Shown here piece by piece: positions 1-11,520 of a stretch of 64,000 nt of DNA. The notes under the pieces are model-generated. The model ran no database searches. It had not been told where the DNA came from and saw only the letters and a program-made list of their open reading frames with translations. Every line of letters begins with the position of its first letter. The first letter of the stretch is position 1. This DNA is from Anseranas semipalmata (lineage: Eukaryota; Chordata; Aves; Anseriformes; Anseranatidae). The stretch lies in NCBI GenBank assembly GCA_013399115.1, contig VXAA01000606.1:128569-192568 (forward strand). Direction: 5' to 3'. Both the position numbers and the translations under genes were made by a program.

Positions 1-3000
1 AGTATTAACGTGTGCTGGGACCACTGTGGGTCTCCTGTGGTTGTGTCCCTGGCTGCTGGGCATGCCTTAATTTGGGTGGCTGTGGTTGAAATTAATGTGC
101 TCGTTTTAAGCAGCTATATGAACAGCCATATTTGATGGTAGATAAGTAAAAGATTATATTAGCACAACAAAAATATAGGGCCTGTCTTAACAGATGCTAC
201 TTCCAGCAAACACTCTTGAGAGTTTTCATAAACCCTGTGGGTACATACTGTGTGGCATAGGCAGAAGCGCCAGATGGGTTCTGAAACTTGGCATTTTGAA
301 TGTAACGTGGAAGCTGGACCAATCTGGAGTGGGGGGGTTGGACCCCTATGACCTCCGGAGACCCTCCCCAGCCAAAATTATTCTATGATTTCCTGTTAGT
401 GACAGAATGAGACAATCCTTGTAAGTCTGGGGCTCCACCATGTCAGGAGGGGAGGCTCTCTGTTCAGACTGCCTTGGATAGAAAACTCTCCTATCATCTC
501 CCAAACCCATTTTTTTTCTGCTTCTTATCTGTCCATCTGCTGTGGTGCCTGATGTCCATAAAGAGTGGTGATCTTTCAAGATCTTTCAATTGCCAAACAG
601 CCCTGGAGTGAAACCATGTGCGTTAGAGCAAGCATCTCTGCTAGGAGATACCTTGCACCTCCTTGGTGGTTCTGGTGAATGTGGGGATTCTCGTTGGCAG
701 CTTGAGTTGTGGGGTGTTCAAAATACTGTAGATGGATCCATCTCTTGTTTAATCACTTCTTGTGGACAAGCTTGGAGAAATCCCCTTTCATTTTCACAAA
801 AGTCAGCATCACCAAGGAAGCACATCAAAGCAGGCCACAGAAGGACATAAGGATTTAAATTGCCATAAACTTAAAAGGCAATTAGGCACCTAAGTAAGAA
901 TGAGGTTCCTAAATACCTTTATGGACCTGCTGTTTTCTGTTTAGCCAGTGTAACTAAATCAACCTCCCTTTGCCTTATAGTCACATCAGTGAAATATCCT
1001 GATTTACCCTCCCCTTTTCATCAGAAAAGAGTTTAATATCATTCTTTTGGTGTTTGCCATCAGGAAGATTATATTTCATGCAGCTGTAGTCAGAAACCTG
1101 CTGAAAAAATACACTTTTTAGAGGAAGTATGTATTGCCATGTAAGCACAGAAATTTTCAAAGTGTTGCTGCTTCTTTTGCCCCAGCTGCAAAGTATAGAA
1201 ATGTATATTTCCATACTGGAAATCAGTACTGGTCTATTTACCTTGGCAACCTGCTTCTATTAATGTTCAGCTTTTCACTGGAACCTGTCAAGCTTTAAAA
1301 TATTGTGATAATTTTCCGATGTTATACCATCGGGTGCAGTAGAATTTCTCCTGGGCTGCAATTAGCCAACAGCTTATGTTAATTTTAATTAATTAACTGA
1401 GGTTGATAGTAATGCAATGTAATAAAACATTTTTGCTCCACGTGAAACTTGTCCATCACATTTGTTTGTGACCTAAGTTAGTAATTATGTGTGCTTAAGT
1501 CAGTGGTAAATGGAAATAAAATGATGCGTCAAAACCAAAATGAGGTAATTTGTGTCAACTCCGTTGGTTGATAGTGTTATAAAGGTAAAAGACACTAGAG
1601 TGCTGGTTAGAAACTGGTCATTATTTTGTAATCCAAGGAATCTCTCATGATGCACATTCAGTACTAATCAAGACACCATTTTCTTGTGTGAAAAGACTGT
1701 CTTGGAGCACAATAAATCTAACTAAAACTCCAACTAATGTACAGGGTTCAGTAAGAAGGTTGACATTTGAATTAAGATGAAATTGCTGTAGTTTGGGTCC
1801 TCCTCAGCCTTTAAAATCTAAGTGATCAGCAAAAGTGAACATCAAGATTGTGACTAATTGTTGAATGATTGAATTAATTACATAAAATAAATTGTTTGGG
1901 GGATTAGTTTTAATACCAATGCCTTGCAGTGCAGTATGGAACCAGAGAACATATTTGCTTGCACAATATTTACAAAATATGCCGCTCTTCCATTCCAAGT
2001 GTGTTTTGGAAACAGGGGTCTTGGCTTCCACCACTGTAGCATCTCACCCCACTAATAATTTTGAGAATTGCTTTTTTACTTCAGAACCTGAATTTTAATT
2101 TAAAGGCTAACTTCCTGTCTGCTTTCTTTCAGTTTGACACTCGTATTTTTCAGTGTTGCCTTTGGTACCAGTGTAAAAGTAATTTGTTGCCTGTATTTTT
2201 GCTACTTAAACCAAACTAATTAGTTAGGTGTTCAACTATTTTAACTTGTGTTTGATGTGCAAGTTTCCAAGACTTAAAAAAACCCAACAACCTCAGCAAA
2301 TGAAAACAAGAACACAAACAAATCCACCCTGTGGATATCTGCAGTTTTTTTTTCTAAAGGGTTCAGTGTTACTTTTCTCTTGCTGGAAAAAAGTACTCAT
2401 TAAAGAAACTGATGATGTTACTGAGACTACCTCTTCAGGCAGCACGACAAGCCCAGCAGTAGTACAGCTTTGCTATACGACTTTCTTCCACTGGAGCTTC
2501 TTGCAAAGAAAAATAACTCATTTTCTTATTCAGACTTGTACCTGATTGTCATGTTCCTTCTCTTATGTATGTCTTGTTGAGCAGATGTCAACATGTAAAA
2601 GTGTTCTTGATCAAAGACCAGTTCATTTCAATATAGTGAGTATTAATTCCCTTCATGTTAGAAAAAAGCTAGTGAAAATCAGATATACAGTCATGGAAGT
2701 TTTATGTCCGGTCCTGGTGAGAGCATGGGAAGCAACTAATAGCAAATAATGTAACTGTCATCATCTTAATGTGTTAAAATCATAGAAAGATGGATTTTTT
2801 TTTTTTTTTATTGCTTGTCAAGCTGGAATTTTTGTTTTGAATCAGTGCTTAAAATTTTCCCTGACCTGAAACTGTGTGGATCTCTGAGGGTTTGCGTTAT
2901 TTAATGCTTTCTGAATAGAAGTGAATTCCAAAACAAAAATGCTATTTGGAAAAAAAATACCGAAACATTTAATCTAGAAAATATAATTTTTATTTTTTGC

Positions 3001-3480
3001 TTTTTTTTTTTTTTTACATTAAATAAATTGATCTTTTCCAAGAGTGGATATATTCATATTAAATCTCCCTTCTTAAGACAAAATGATATTTCTTGAATTT
3101 TCTTCCTTAAAGAAAGAGTCTTTAACTGTACAGCTTTTACATTTCAATAATTTCAGCAAATTGATAGATTCTTTTACATACCAAACAAATTCAAAAAGAA
3201 TTCTTGTCTTCTGATCGCCAAATGGAGAAATAGCAATTTGGGACTCAGATCTTTTTTTTTTTATTATCTTTCCAGTATCCTGATTTTTAAGAATCTGCAT
3301 TTCCTATTGGAAAAGCATTCAAATAGATAATTCTTGCTGGACTCTGCTTCTTGCAGGTTGGGAAACACGTATAAACTTGCGCTGCAGAATGGAAACCTGC
3401 AGCGTGGGATCTCTTGAGTAGGTCTTAGAAGAAGAGCTATGACTGATTATTATGCTAATATTAACTTCCAGTTGTTAATG
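1..3480. other. AT-rich non-coding stretch
   Basis: No gene is supported here. The open frames are short (up to about 105 codons), have no recognisable domains and are not flanked by convincing splice sites in a consistent frame. The DNA is AT-rich and almost free of CpG. Homopolymer T runs occur at about 2795-2809 and 3001-3015. Nothing else stands out. Confidence 0.6.
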
Positions 3481-3481
3481 A

Positions 3482-3520
3482 ACCTTTCATCTTGAAGGAT
3501 CCCCAAACACTTTACAGACC
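3482..3520 (-). repeat. 3' tail of an ancient reptile/bird SINE or LINE
   Basis: Read on the minus strand, this segment closely follows the tail of an old tRNA-derived SINE/LINE family common in turtles, crocodilians and birds: a TGTAAAG word, a GGGATCC core, then GATGAAAGG. From memory roughly 30 of 35 positions agree. The body that should lie at higher coordinates is too decayed to delimit. The family name is not certain; a RepeatMasker run would settle it. Confidence 0.5.
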
Positions 3521-5539
3521 GCAGAGATCTCTCCCACTCCCACTGAAACACAGCCAGCCCTTCTGGCCATTCTTTGGGACTCGGTGTTACTCAATAGTAG
3601 AAAATAACCTCTGCCCGCCACTACACCGGCAATGTTTAGAAATGCAAAAAGTAATTACGAAGCTGGACTGCAGCCAAGGCACCAGTCCTGACACTCTTGT
3701 TCTCGCGAGCAAAAAAAATAAGTCCTATGGTATCTTGAAGTGGCCGCGAGTCGGAGCGCGGGGCCGTGGGCTCATCAGAAGCGGGGAGGCACTGGCAGCA
3801 CATGGCTTCTGGGGGGAGCGGGGCTGCTGCTGCCTGCATCCTGCTGGGATGCCTCTCCCCGGGCAGCCCCGGGCTTTCCTCGGAGGCTCTCGGCCGGCAC
3901 TGGGCTGGTGTAACCCTGCTCACCTGGTAAAGCTGCGTGTGGTTATGACCTGGTATGTGGATGGCCACCGTGCTGTTTGCAATGGATTAAGTTTAAGTCA
4001 GGCACGTGCACAGATAACACTTTTTTTAAGCGTGTCCTTCAATTTTGGATGTCAGTAGTGTTTTCCTGTGCTGTTATGAAATTTGGTCTTTTTTTTTTTT
4101 TTTTGCATGCATGCTGGGAGTTTACCTCAAATATGTATGTATTTCCATCTATCAAATACTTCAAACTGTATGTGGAACACAGCTGCATTCCTCCCATTCC
4201 TAATAGCATGTTTTATGAAAAAATGTCAAACAAACTGATGCTCTTAACTTTCCAAAGATTCAGTTTCTAATCGTCTAACTGAGGCAGTAAAAAGGAGCCA
4301 AGATTTCTTAGCAAGGTACATTCCCCCTAATTGATACTCATTTAAATTAGCTCGTGTTTACTGTAAATGTTCTTGCTGCATGAATTGTGCTTCTGCAATA
4401 GAGGCAGCGATGTTTTTAGTGACAAAAGGAAATGCTGCCTTTTCGGTACTTTTATTTGGAGTTTGAAGTCCATTAAAGTGACTTTATAAATTCGAAAATA
4501 AATCCATTGATTTCTATGAATGCCTATGGTTAATGAGCATGTGGAAGTTGATTTGGAATTAAAGAGGCATTATCACTTTGTTTTAAAGGCCTTAAATTTA
4601 AGCTTTGTTAACAAAAAGATGGGAAGGAAGCGTCTGCATTTTAACTGGTCCTACAGAGTGCTGGAAACTTTGCTGCAGTAACGTAGTGCCAGGTACCTCC
4701 AGCATTTGAAGGGCTACCTTTAGGGTGCGAGTAGGACCAAACGCTGCTGGTACAAAGGCAGACAGGACTGACATCTGACCCGGGGTGATGGGCTGTGCTA
4801 TCTTCTTTAGGTGCTGATTCGGTAGAGTGCTCAAACATCTGTTTAATTTTCACCAGACGAGGAGCTCTAGTAGACTATTTACACGCCTAAAGTTTATCAC
4901 CTGGTGGATCTGGGGCTTTATGGGTTCCTGTTGGGAACGTGACCTGAGCGAGGGCTTCAGGAATGGGACCCGGGATTTTAGTTCAGCTTTTGGTCGCAAG
5001 AGCCCACAGCCAAGCGGGGGAGCTGTTAATGGCAAACGTTAATTTAAGAGCAAGCGGTAAACAAAACTACAGTAAGAGAGTGTCCTGCAAAGCGACTGAT
5101 CTCAGAGCAACGCGGAGAAGGTGGCAAAAGACGAGGGCCATCGTCCCGGGCGCTGCAGTGCCACGGCCGGATCCTCGCCCACTGCATGTGCGGATCTTAT
5201 CCCTCTCCAGCTGCCACAGAGGCTGTCCCCCAGGACCTCTGCCTGACCCCAGCCCCGTGTCACGGCAGCGCACGGCTGCCTTGACAGCCCTGCAGCTTTC
5301 TGGCTTATTTTAAGTCCTGTTGGAATCTCCCCCGTCCTTTAGCGAAGCGGGGCAGGCTGACCTCTAAGCCACATAAGCCGAGCACAAGTTAAAGAAGAAG
5401 CCCAGAATTTCCCCTTCCCGAATCGCACCGCTGCCGATGAGCTTTAATGTTTAATTGGATGACCAGGTTTTAAAAAGCACATTCTTTAACCCGGCCGGGG
5501 ACTCTGCCTGCCCCAGCCCCTGCCCACCAGCAGCCTCAC
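3521..5539. other. GC-elevated non-coding stretch
   Basis: GC and CpG rise here compared with the rest of the window, mainly at 3740-3920 and 5095-5300. The second patch holds on the order of 15-20 CpGs in 200-300 bases, short of a full CpG island. A 188-codon open frame at 3492-4058 begins with TTG rather than ATG and has low-complexity, GC-driven composition. I treat it as chance. No TATA box, first exon or conserved domain could be supported. Confidence 0.45.
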
Positions 5540-6260
5540 TCCAGTTATCAAAGTGTCATTAGCAGAGACAGCTGCCTGTAAACAACAGGAATGTCAACAC
5601 AACTGTCTCGGTCAACAGGAATTTAACTTTAATCTGTTCATTACTTAAAGATACATCATCCCCTTTCTGCGCTGTTATCTGCATCACTTTCAGACAAAGG
5701 CGGAGAACAAATTGCCAGCGGGAGGGGGGAACGCAGCGCTGCCCCCCCTGGTCCTGCCTCATCCAGGCTGGTTCTGTTCCCGGTTCCCAGCTCCCCCCGC
5801 ACAAGCATATATATTTGCAGGATTGCGGGCAAGGGGGGTCAGGAGTCCCTTGTTTAGCTGGAAACAGATACTACATATTTATAAATGTAAACTTGGCGAG
5901 CTGCCAGGCTCCTGCATTTAAGTGATTAACAAATGTTTCCCTTCAAGTGGACACCTCTTGCTCTAAATATATTTGACAAGAATGTAAAGAGTCAACCGGA
6001 GGGTAGAAAGGGCATACCGCAAGCATTTTCGGCGGAGGCTGCCAGGAGGAGGAGGAGGAGGAGGCCGGGGCTCCGGCCGGCGTTCGCCGGGTGCCAGCTG
6101 AGTTCGTGGTGCGCGCGGGCAGGCTGCCAGCGCGCCGCGGCCTCCCTGCTGTTTAACGACAATGGATTTACTGCTTCTCTGCATATTGGTGTTATTTTGT
6201 GTAAACAAGGTTAACGCTCCTTTTAAATTAAATACACCACCTGGTGACTGAATGCCTGAC
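5540..6260. promoter_or_regulatory. candidate cis-regulatory cluster (motif-dense, CpG-rich core)
   Basis: This block combines motif-rich AT stretches with a CpG-dense core at about 6030-6150. Seen directly: a CAGCTG E-box at 5569-5574, forkhead words TGTAAACA at 5577-5584 and again at 6200-6207, a (GGA)n run at about 6041-6062, and a CACCTG E-box at 6238-6243 inside CCACCTGGTG. Dense forkhead and E-box words in otherwise plain DNA is the look of a conserved developmental enhancer, but conservation cannot be seen from a single sequence. It could instead be a weak promoter/CpG island, which would fit the short signal-peptide-like frame that begins at 6162. Confidence 0.3.
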
Positions 6261-9200
6261 CTTGGCAGCCGTCTTTCACCTGGGCTCCAAAAAGGGTGGG
6301 TACCCGGCTGTGCCGCCGGCCGTTCCCACCTGCGGGCTTTTCCCTGTGCCTTGGCCCGTAAAGCAGGGAGATCTGTGCAGTGCAGGGTGCTTCTGGGACC
6401 GATCCCTCCTCCAGATGCACAGGGCATCCAGGAGTAGGAAGCTGTTACTTATGAGGGCAAGGGTTGTTCTCGCTTAACCTTATGCTTAGTGCATTATTCT
6501 CGTCCACTCCAGACCTGCCGTTTCCCTCCTGCTTTCCCTGGATAGTTCTCTTAATCAAAATGCGTCTGATCTTCCTGGATTTCTCTTTTGTCCTTGGCCA
6601 GCAGGGAAGTTTCTGACTCCAGTCCACTCTTCCCCTTCAGGAAGGGGTGGGCAGACCCAAAGAGCTCTCCCTCTTTCCTTCCCAAATGGTAATCTGGGAA
6701 AGTAAACCATTCTTATTTGGCCAAGCGTATCTGAGCTTTTTGGCTTCTAAAGCATCATCTGTCACTTAGGTTCGACTAAAATGTTTCAAGAGTAGCTGAT
6801 TCTGCCGCCTTAGATGTGTACAGGTGCCTCTCCATTAAGGCTGAAGTCATTCATCCTTGCATGTTAAGAATTAAGAAAAAAATGTACTGGGAAAAAAATA
6901 TGAATTTTATACATTGGAATAAAGAGTCTAGAGCTCAATAGTAGCTATGGGGTTAAGAAAACCCCTTGAGGACCTCAATATACAGATTCTGTGAAAGACT
7001 AGAGGGGGCTGCTAGGTCCCTGCAAGGCGACACCACGTCTCTGGTTAAAGGTGGTTCCTGGGTGCATCCACAGTTTCCTGGCATTTTTCTGCACCATTTT
7101 CAATTAAAGTAGTTCATCTCTTGTAGTGCAGCTTAGTGTCAGCATCTCCCTTTCAGCTCTCCAGTTTAAATGGAGATATGTGGCTTTTTCTTCTAAGGGT
7201 GACATCCCTTCCTAGTTGTGGGTAGATCAGTCCATACTCTGCCCACAAGTCCCTGGAGGGTGCCCGCTCCTATCTGATTTTTTGTGTTGGACCTCAGTGG
7301 TATCCTTTGGCAGCAAAATCAACCAGCTATTTGAATAAAAAAGTATTCCTTTTTATTAATTTTACTTCTGCTGCTTTCAGTCTCTTTGGCTCTCCCCTAG
7401 TTCTTGTGCTATGAGAAAAGTGGAGTTGAGAGTCTTCTATTTTTGCCCTGGAAACTTTAAAAAATTTAAACAAACATTTAAATATCCAGATAAGAGCACT
7501 CAGTTGGATGATGAAAATAGAGATGATGGGAAGTCATCTGAGCGACTTTATTTAGACTAATAGTGATAAGACATCTTTTAAAAGAAAGTCCAGACAGATA
7601 GGTACAAAATATGTAAAATAATATGCTATAAATACATTTTCTAAATAGAGCCTTTCTTCAGATTTGTTTTTGAAGGAATTCCCTTTTTCAGCAGCTGAGA
7701 CACAGCACATTTTCTGTTTTACATTAAAAATGCTACCCATTTAGAGGTGAATGCTTCAAGTTTTAGTGCATGGACATTGCCCAGCTTGTAGGCAGCGTGC
7801 CTGTTACTGGTCAAAAGGTTATTCCAGTGCTGGGAAAAGTGACAGAGCTTTAAGTGAGGAGCAAAATGCAGAGTTTTTCAGAGGGCTGCCACATCGCGCA
7901 GATAAGGCTAATCTAATTAAACTATCATTGCAACGTCCCCAGATTCCCCGGACTTTTCTTTTGCTCTTAGCTGGAGTTTGGATCCGGTACTCCAAGAAAC
8001 ACAGCCTCTGTGTTGCAAGGCTCGTTCTCATCTGCTCTGCAAAGAGCCCCCGTTATCTGTAACACTGCGGTAGCATCAATCCTGCCTGGACCACACAGTG
8101 ACTGAGCGGGGGGATCTGGGCGGTAACTCAAACCCATGTGCTCCCTCCTGTCTGATTTCCCTCGGACTTCTCCCTCCACAGTCTTACAGAGCAGAATTGT
8201 TTTTAATGAAGTCTTCTGATGTCCTTTTCCTGCTTCCAGAAGCTGTTTACTAAAGAACTCGCCTTTTGTTTCTCCAACAGCTGGAACCAAAAGGGGTTCT
8301 GCCATCAGCAAGTGGCAGCACTGTTGTAGGAACAGGAAAGTTGTAAGATCACACCGAACTCAGCCAGGTACAATAAGCAGTGCTGGAACCCTCAGAAAAA
8401 TGTTGGTGTTGGTCAGTTATGGAGTAACTCGCCTATATGACAAGATTTTCCTGTAGGTCTGTCTCTTTGTATTTGGTTTGCAATGGGCACACCTGGACTG
8501 ATACACACGAGTTTAGGCATCCTTGGCTCCTTAGGGTACAAACCAGACATCGAACAGGATGTAGATCATGTATTGTAGGCATGACAAGTAGTACTGCTGA
8601 ATATGGGATATGATGCTCTTTATAAAACTTCAGAGAAGTAAACAAGTGTGAAAAAAAGAGTTATTTAAAGTAGTAAACAGAGCTAGCACATGAACAAATG
8701 GGATAAACTGAAGGTGAATAAATCTAAGTTACAAATTAGAAGAAGATTTCTAGTCAATGGAGGACTGACACTCTTGAATAGCCTTCTAATAGGTTCAGTT
8801 AAGGCAAATAATGAAACTAGTTTTAACTTGGAGTTCAATGCATTTATAAATGGGATTATACAATGTAGTGGCATAACAGAGAACTGGGTTAACTGACCTT
8901 GGAAGTTCTTTTCAGTCCTATGCTACATTATTTCTCCTAATAATTGTGTGACACTAACCTTCAGCAGGATCTTTTTCAGTTTTCAGTTCTAACTTATCCC
9001 AACTTCAAAAATTTTGGCTGAAATTTTGCATTTCTGGCATGGAAATCTTTTTTTTTTTTCTTTTTTTCCTTTAAAAAGATTCTTTAGAGTGAAATGGTCC
9101 AGGAATGTTGCAGAAAAAGTTGTTGTTCTGCTCATGCATTATAGACCAGCTTCATGGAAAAGATTTAGTGTTTCCATCTCTGGAGGGTAGGAGTGAATTG

Positions 9201-11128
9201 GCAGGGTGGATCTCTTTGTGCAATTGGCTGCCCTATGGAAAATCTGCCCCAATTTTCATCCAGTTTCTAAGCTTCTAGAAAAAAAAAAAAAAAAAAGTCG
9301 GTTCATGCATGGTCAGCAGAAACTTGCTGGAGTTCGGTAGCCACATTTCCAGATACTGCATGCACTGAATGCGTGCCAGCTCTTGTATGTATAACCAGAC
9401 TGCGTATGTATTCTGACTGAGGAGAGCGTGAGCCCCTTCGCGTCTGGGACAGGAGGGTCTGAGCTGGACTTCAGCTGAAAGTTACTCCTCCTCTTTGCTG
9501 AGAGCTGCTGAGATGCCAGAACTGAGAGCAGAGATAATTTTCTTGCTGCTTAATTTGTCCCAGCTGGAGCTCATGCTGTGTGGAGGACAATGAGGAACGG
9601 ACACCCGTAATTTTGACATTTCCTAAATTTTAATGTGGAACCATCAGGAGTAAGCCAGGAAGGGACCTCAGGAGATTTTCTAGTCCTTTTCTGTGCTAGG
9701 GCAGGATAAGCAATGGTCTGGACAATGCTTGCCTGTGCTTCTTTTTCTTAACAGCCCCTAGTGTCCCTAAGTGGTTTATTCTAACACTCAAAGGTATTTA
9801 ATTTCCTAAAATGTTTATTTATTTCTACCCTAAATCTTGTTAGCCAGAGTGGGCATGTAGAAAAGTTTATCATTTTCACCTTTACATTTAGTTTTATATT
9901 TTTGAAGACTGCTACCATTTCTTTCCTTCTTCTCTTATTGAGACTTGAGCAAAATTAAGTCCTCAGTTTTTACATGTTGGTCATGGTTCCTGGACCTCTC
10001 ATCTCTGCTGTTCTTGTCCAGCGGACCCTTTCTATTTGGTACAAACCTTTCTTAGATTACAGAACATAAGTGAGAACCCAGTCCCACAGCTGGTACCATG
10101 CCAGTGTAGAGAGGAGCTGAGGGGAAGTGTCAGGTGTTCTACAGATTGCACATCATTCCAGTAGGACATTTACCTTTTCTTTGTTTTTTCAATATCCTAA
10201 CATTGTTGATGGAAGTGTAATCTGTCACCAACTATATCTCCTAGATCACCTTCCACAGAAACGCTACCCATCTTACCTGCAGGATGTGGCACTTTACAAT
10301 AACCCCTGTTGAACTACATCTGAGTTTATTTAAGACCATTCCTCCAATTAACCAAGATCATTTTGTCTTTTATGCTTCTGTCCAATCTGTCTGCAGATCC
10401 TGCTGGTTTGATGTCCTCTCCTGGATGGATAACTGCATTATCTCTTCCATTAAAAAGTTATTTGTGAAGTTTTGGGGACTTGACTTGGCAAGCTTTATGA
10501 ACACAACATAAAATTGTGAAAGATTTGTTGAGATTTGTAAACAAGCTAATAAATACAGTATCTCACGTCCCTGATGTTGGAAACTTATAAACTCTCTCAC
10601 ACACACAGACACGTACACACAGTACTTCTTGGCAAAAGGATGGCAAAGTGCCTTTTAAACATACACACAGCGCATGTTGGAATCAGGACAGTGCTGCTCT
10701 CATTCAGCTTTTCTTATCTTCTGTGCTGCTCTGCAGTGGAATAATGCCAGTTAACAAGGTTTGGGAAAACAAGAAAACTTGAAGAAAATGTAGTGGGTCT
10801 GTTGGGATTTCTCCTCATGTATTGTGTTCCAGTTTCCCTCCCTCTTCCTTGCTTTTTCTTGCCTTGTATTACTTAATGTGTGTGTATCCGTATGTGTGTG
10901 TCCGTGCCAGCTAGATGCCAGCAGAAACCAAACTAAAAAAAAAAATTGTTAATTTGATCATTCTTTCACTGTCTGTGTTCTTCTCTGAAGTTCCTATTGT
11001 TTCTGATAATTCTGTTGCCGTGAGGGCTGGATTTCTGCCAGCTGGGTGCCAAAAGCCAGTGAAAATAAATAGATACATACTAGGGATTGTAGAGATTAAA
11101 ATACCTACCGTTCTGAATTACCCAGGGG
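6261..11128. other. non-coding stretch, no recognised feature
   Basis: GC falls from moderate to low after about 6700. Open frames are at most about 114 codons and mostly overlap in several frames, as chance frames do. A poly-A run lies at 9279-9296 and a short CA-rich run at about 10597-10622. I see no RNA gene or recognisable interspersed repeat. Confidence 0.55.
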
Positions 11129-11339
11129 TAATTTAGAAATACCAGTTTGTTAAAGGTACCCGATCCACTTTTATTATACACAAGATTACTGATGAATGAA
11201 CCAAAGGAGAGAGAATTTTTTAAATCCTTGATTAATTTGGAAATACCAGTTTGTTAAAGGTACCCGATCCACTTTTATTATACACAAGATTACTGATGAA
11301 TGAACCAAAGGAGAGAGAATTTTTTAAATCCTTGATTAA
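11129..11339. repeat. recent tandem duplication, 104-bp unit, two copies
   Basis: Two adjacent copies with period 104: about 11129-11232 and 11233-11336, with the match running on to about 11339. The only difference I find is at 11135 (A) versus 11239 (G). The unit has no internal repetition and is not a microsatellite, so this is a segment copied in place recently, or a polymorphic or assembly-level duplication. No gene is affected. Confidence 0.93.
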
Positions 11340-11488
11340 CGTATATGTCTGTCTTTTTCACCTCTTTTCTGAAAAGATGGATATAGTGAAAAAACAGATA
11401 TTTTCTGTGACTCACGAAAAGAAAAGAAAAATCAATAGTAGGGCAATAAATACCTCTGTTCCTGCAAACTGAGTGGTTAGCTTTCTTT

Positions 11489-11520
11489 AAAAAAAAAAAA
11501 AGAAAGAAAGAAAAGAAAAA
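11489..11520 (+). repeat. A-rich run with GAAA units
   Basis: A run of about 13 A followed by GAAA-type units. The same arrangement, nearly letter for letter, occurs at about 51506-51538. It is low-complexity DNA. It could mark the tail of an old retroposed copy, but no body is recognisable upstream. Confidence 0.8.

Noticed and set aside
3492..4058. 188-codon open frame, the longest in the window
   Set aside because: It starts at TTG, lies in a GC-raised patch where stops are rarer, overlaps another long frame on the opposite strand and has no recognisable domain or splice context.
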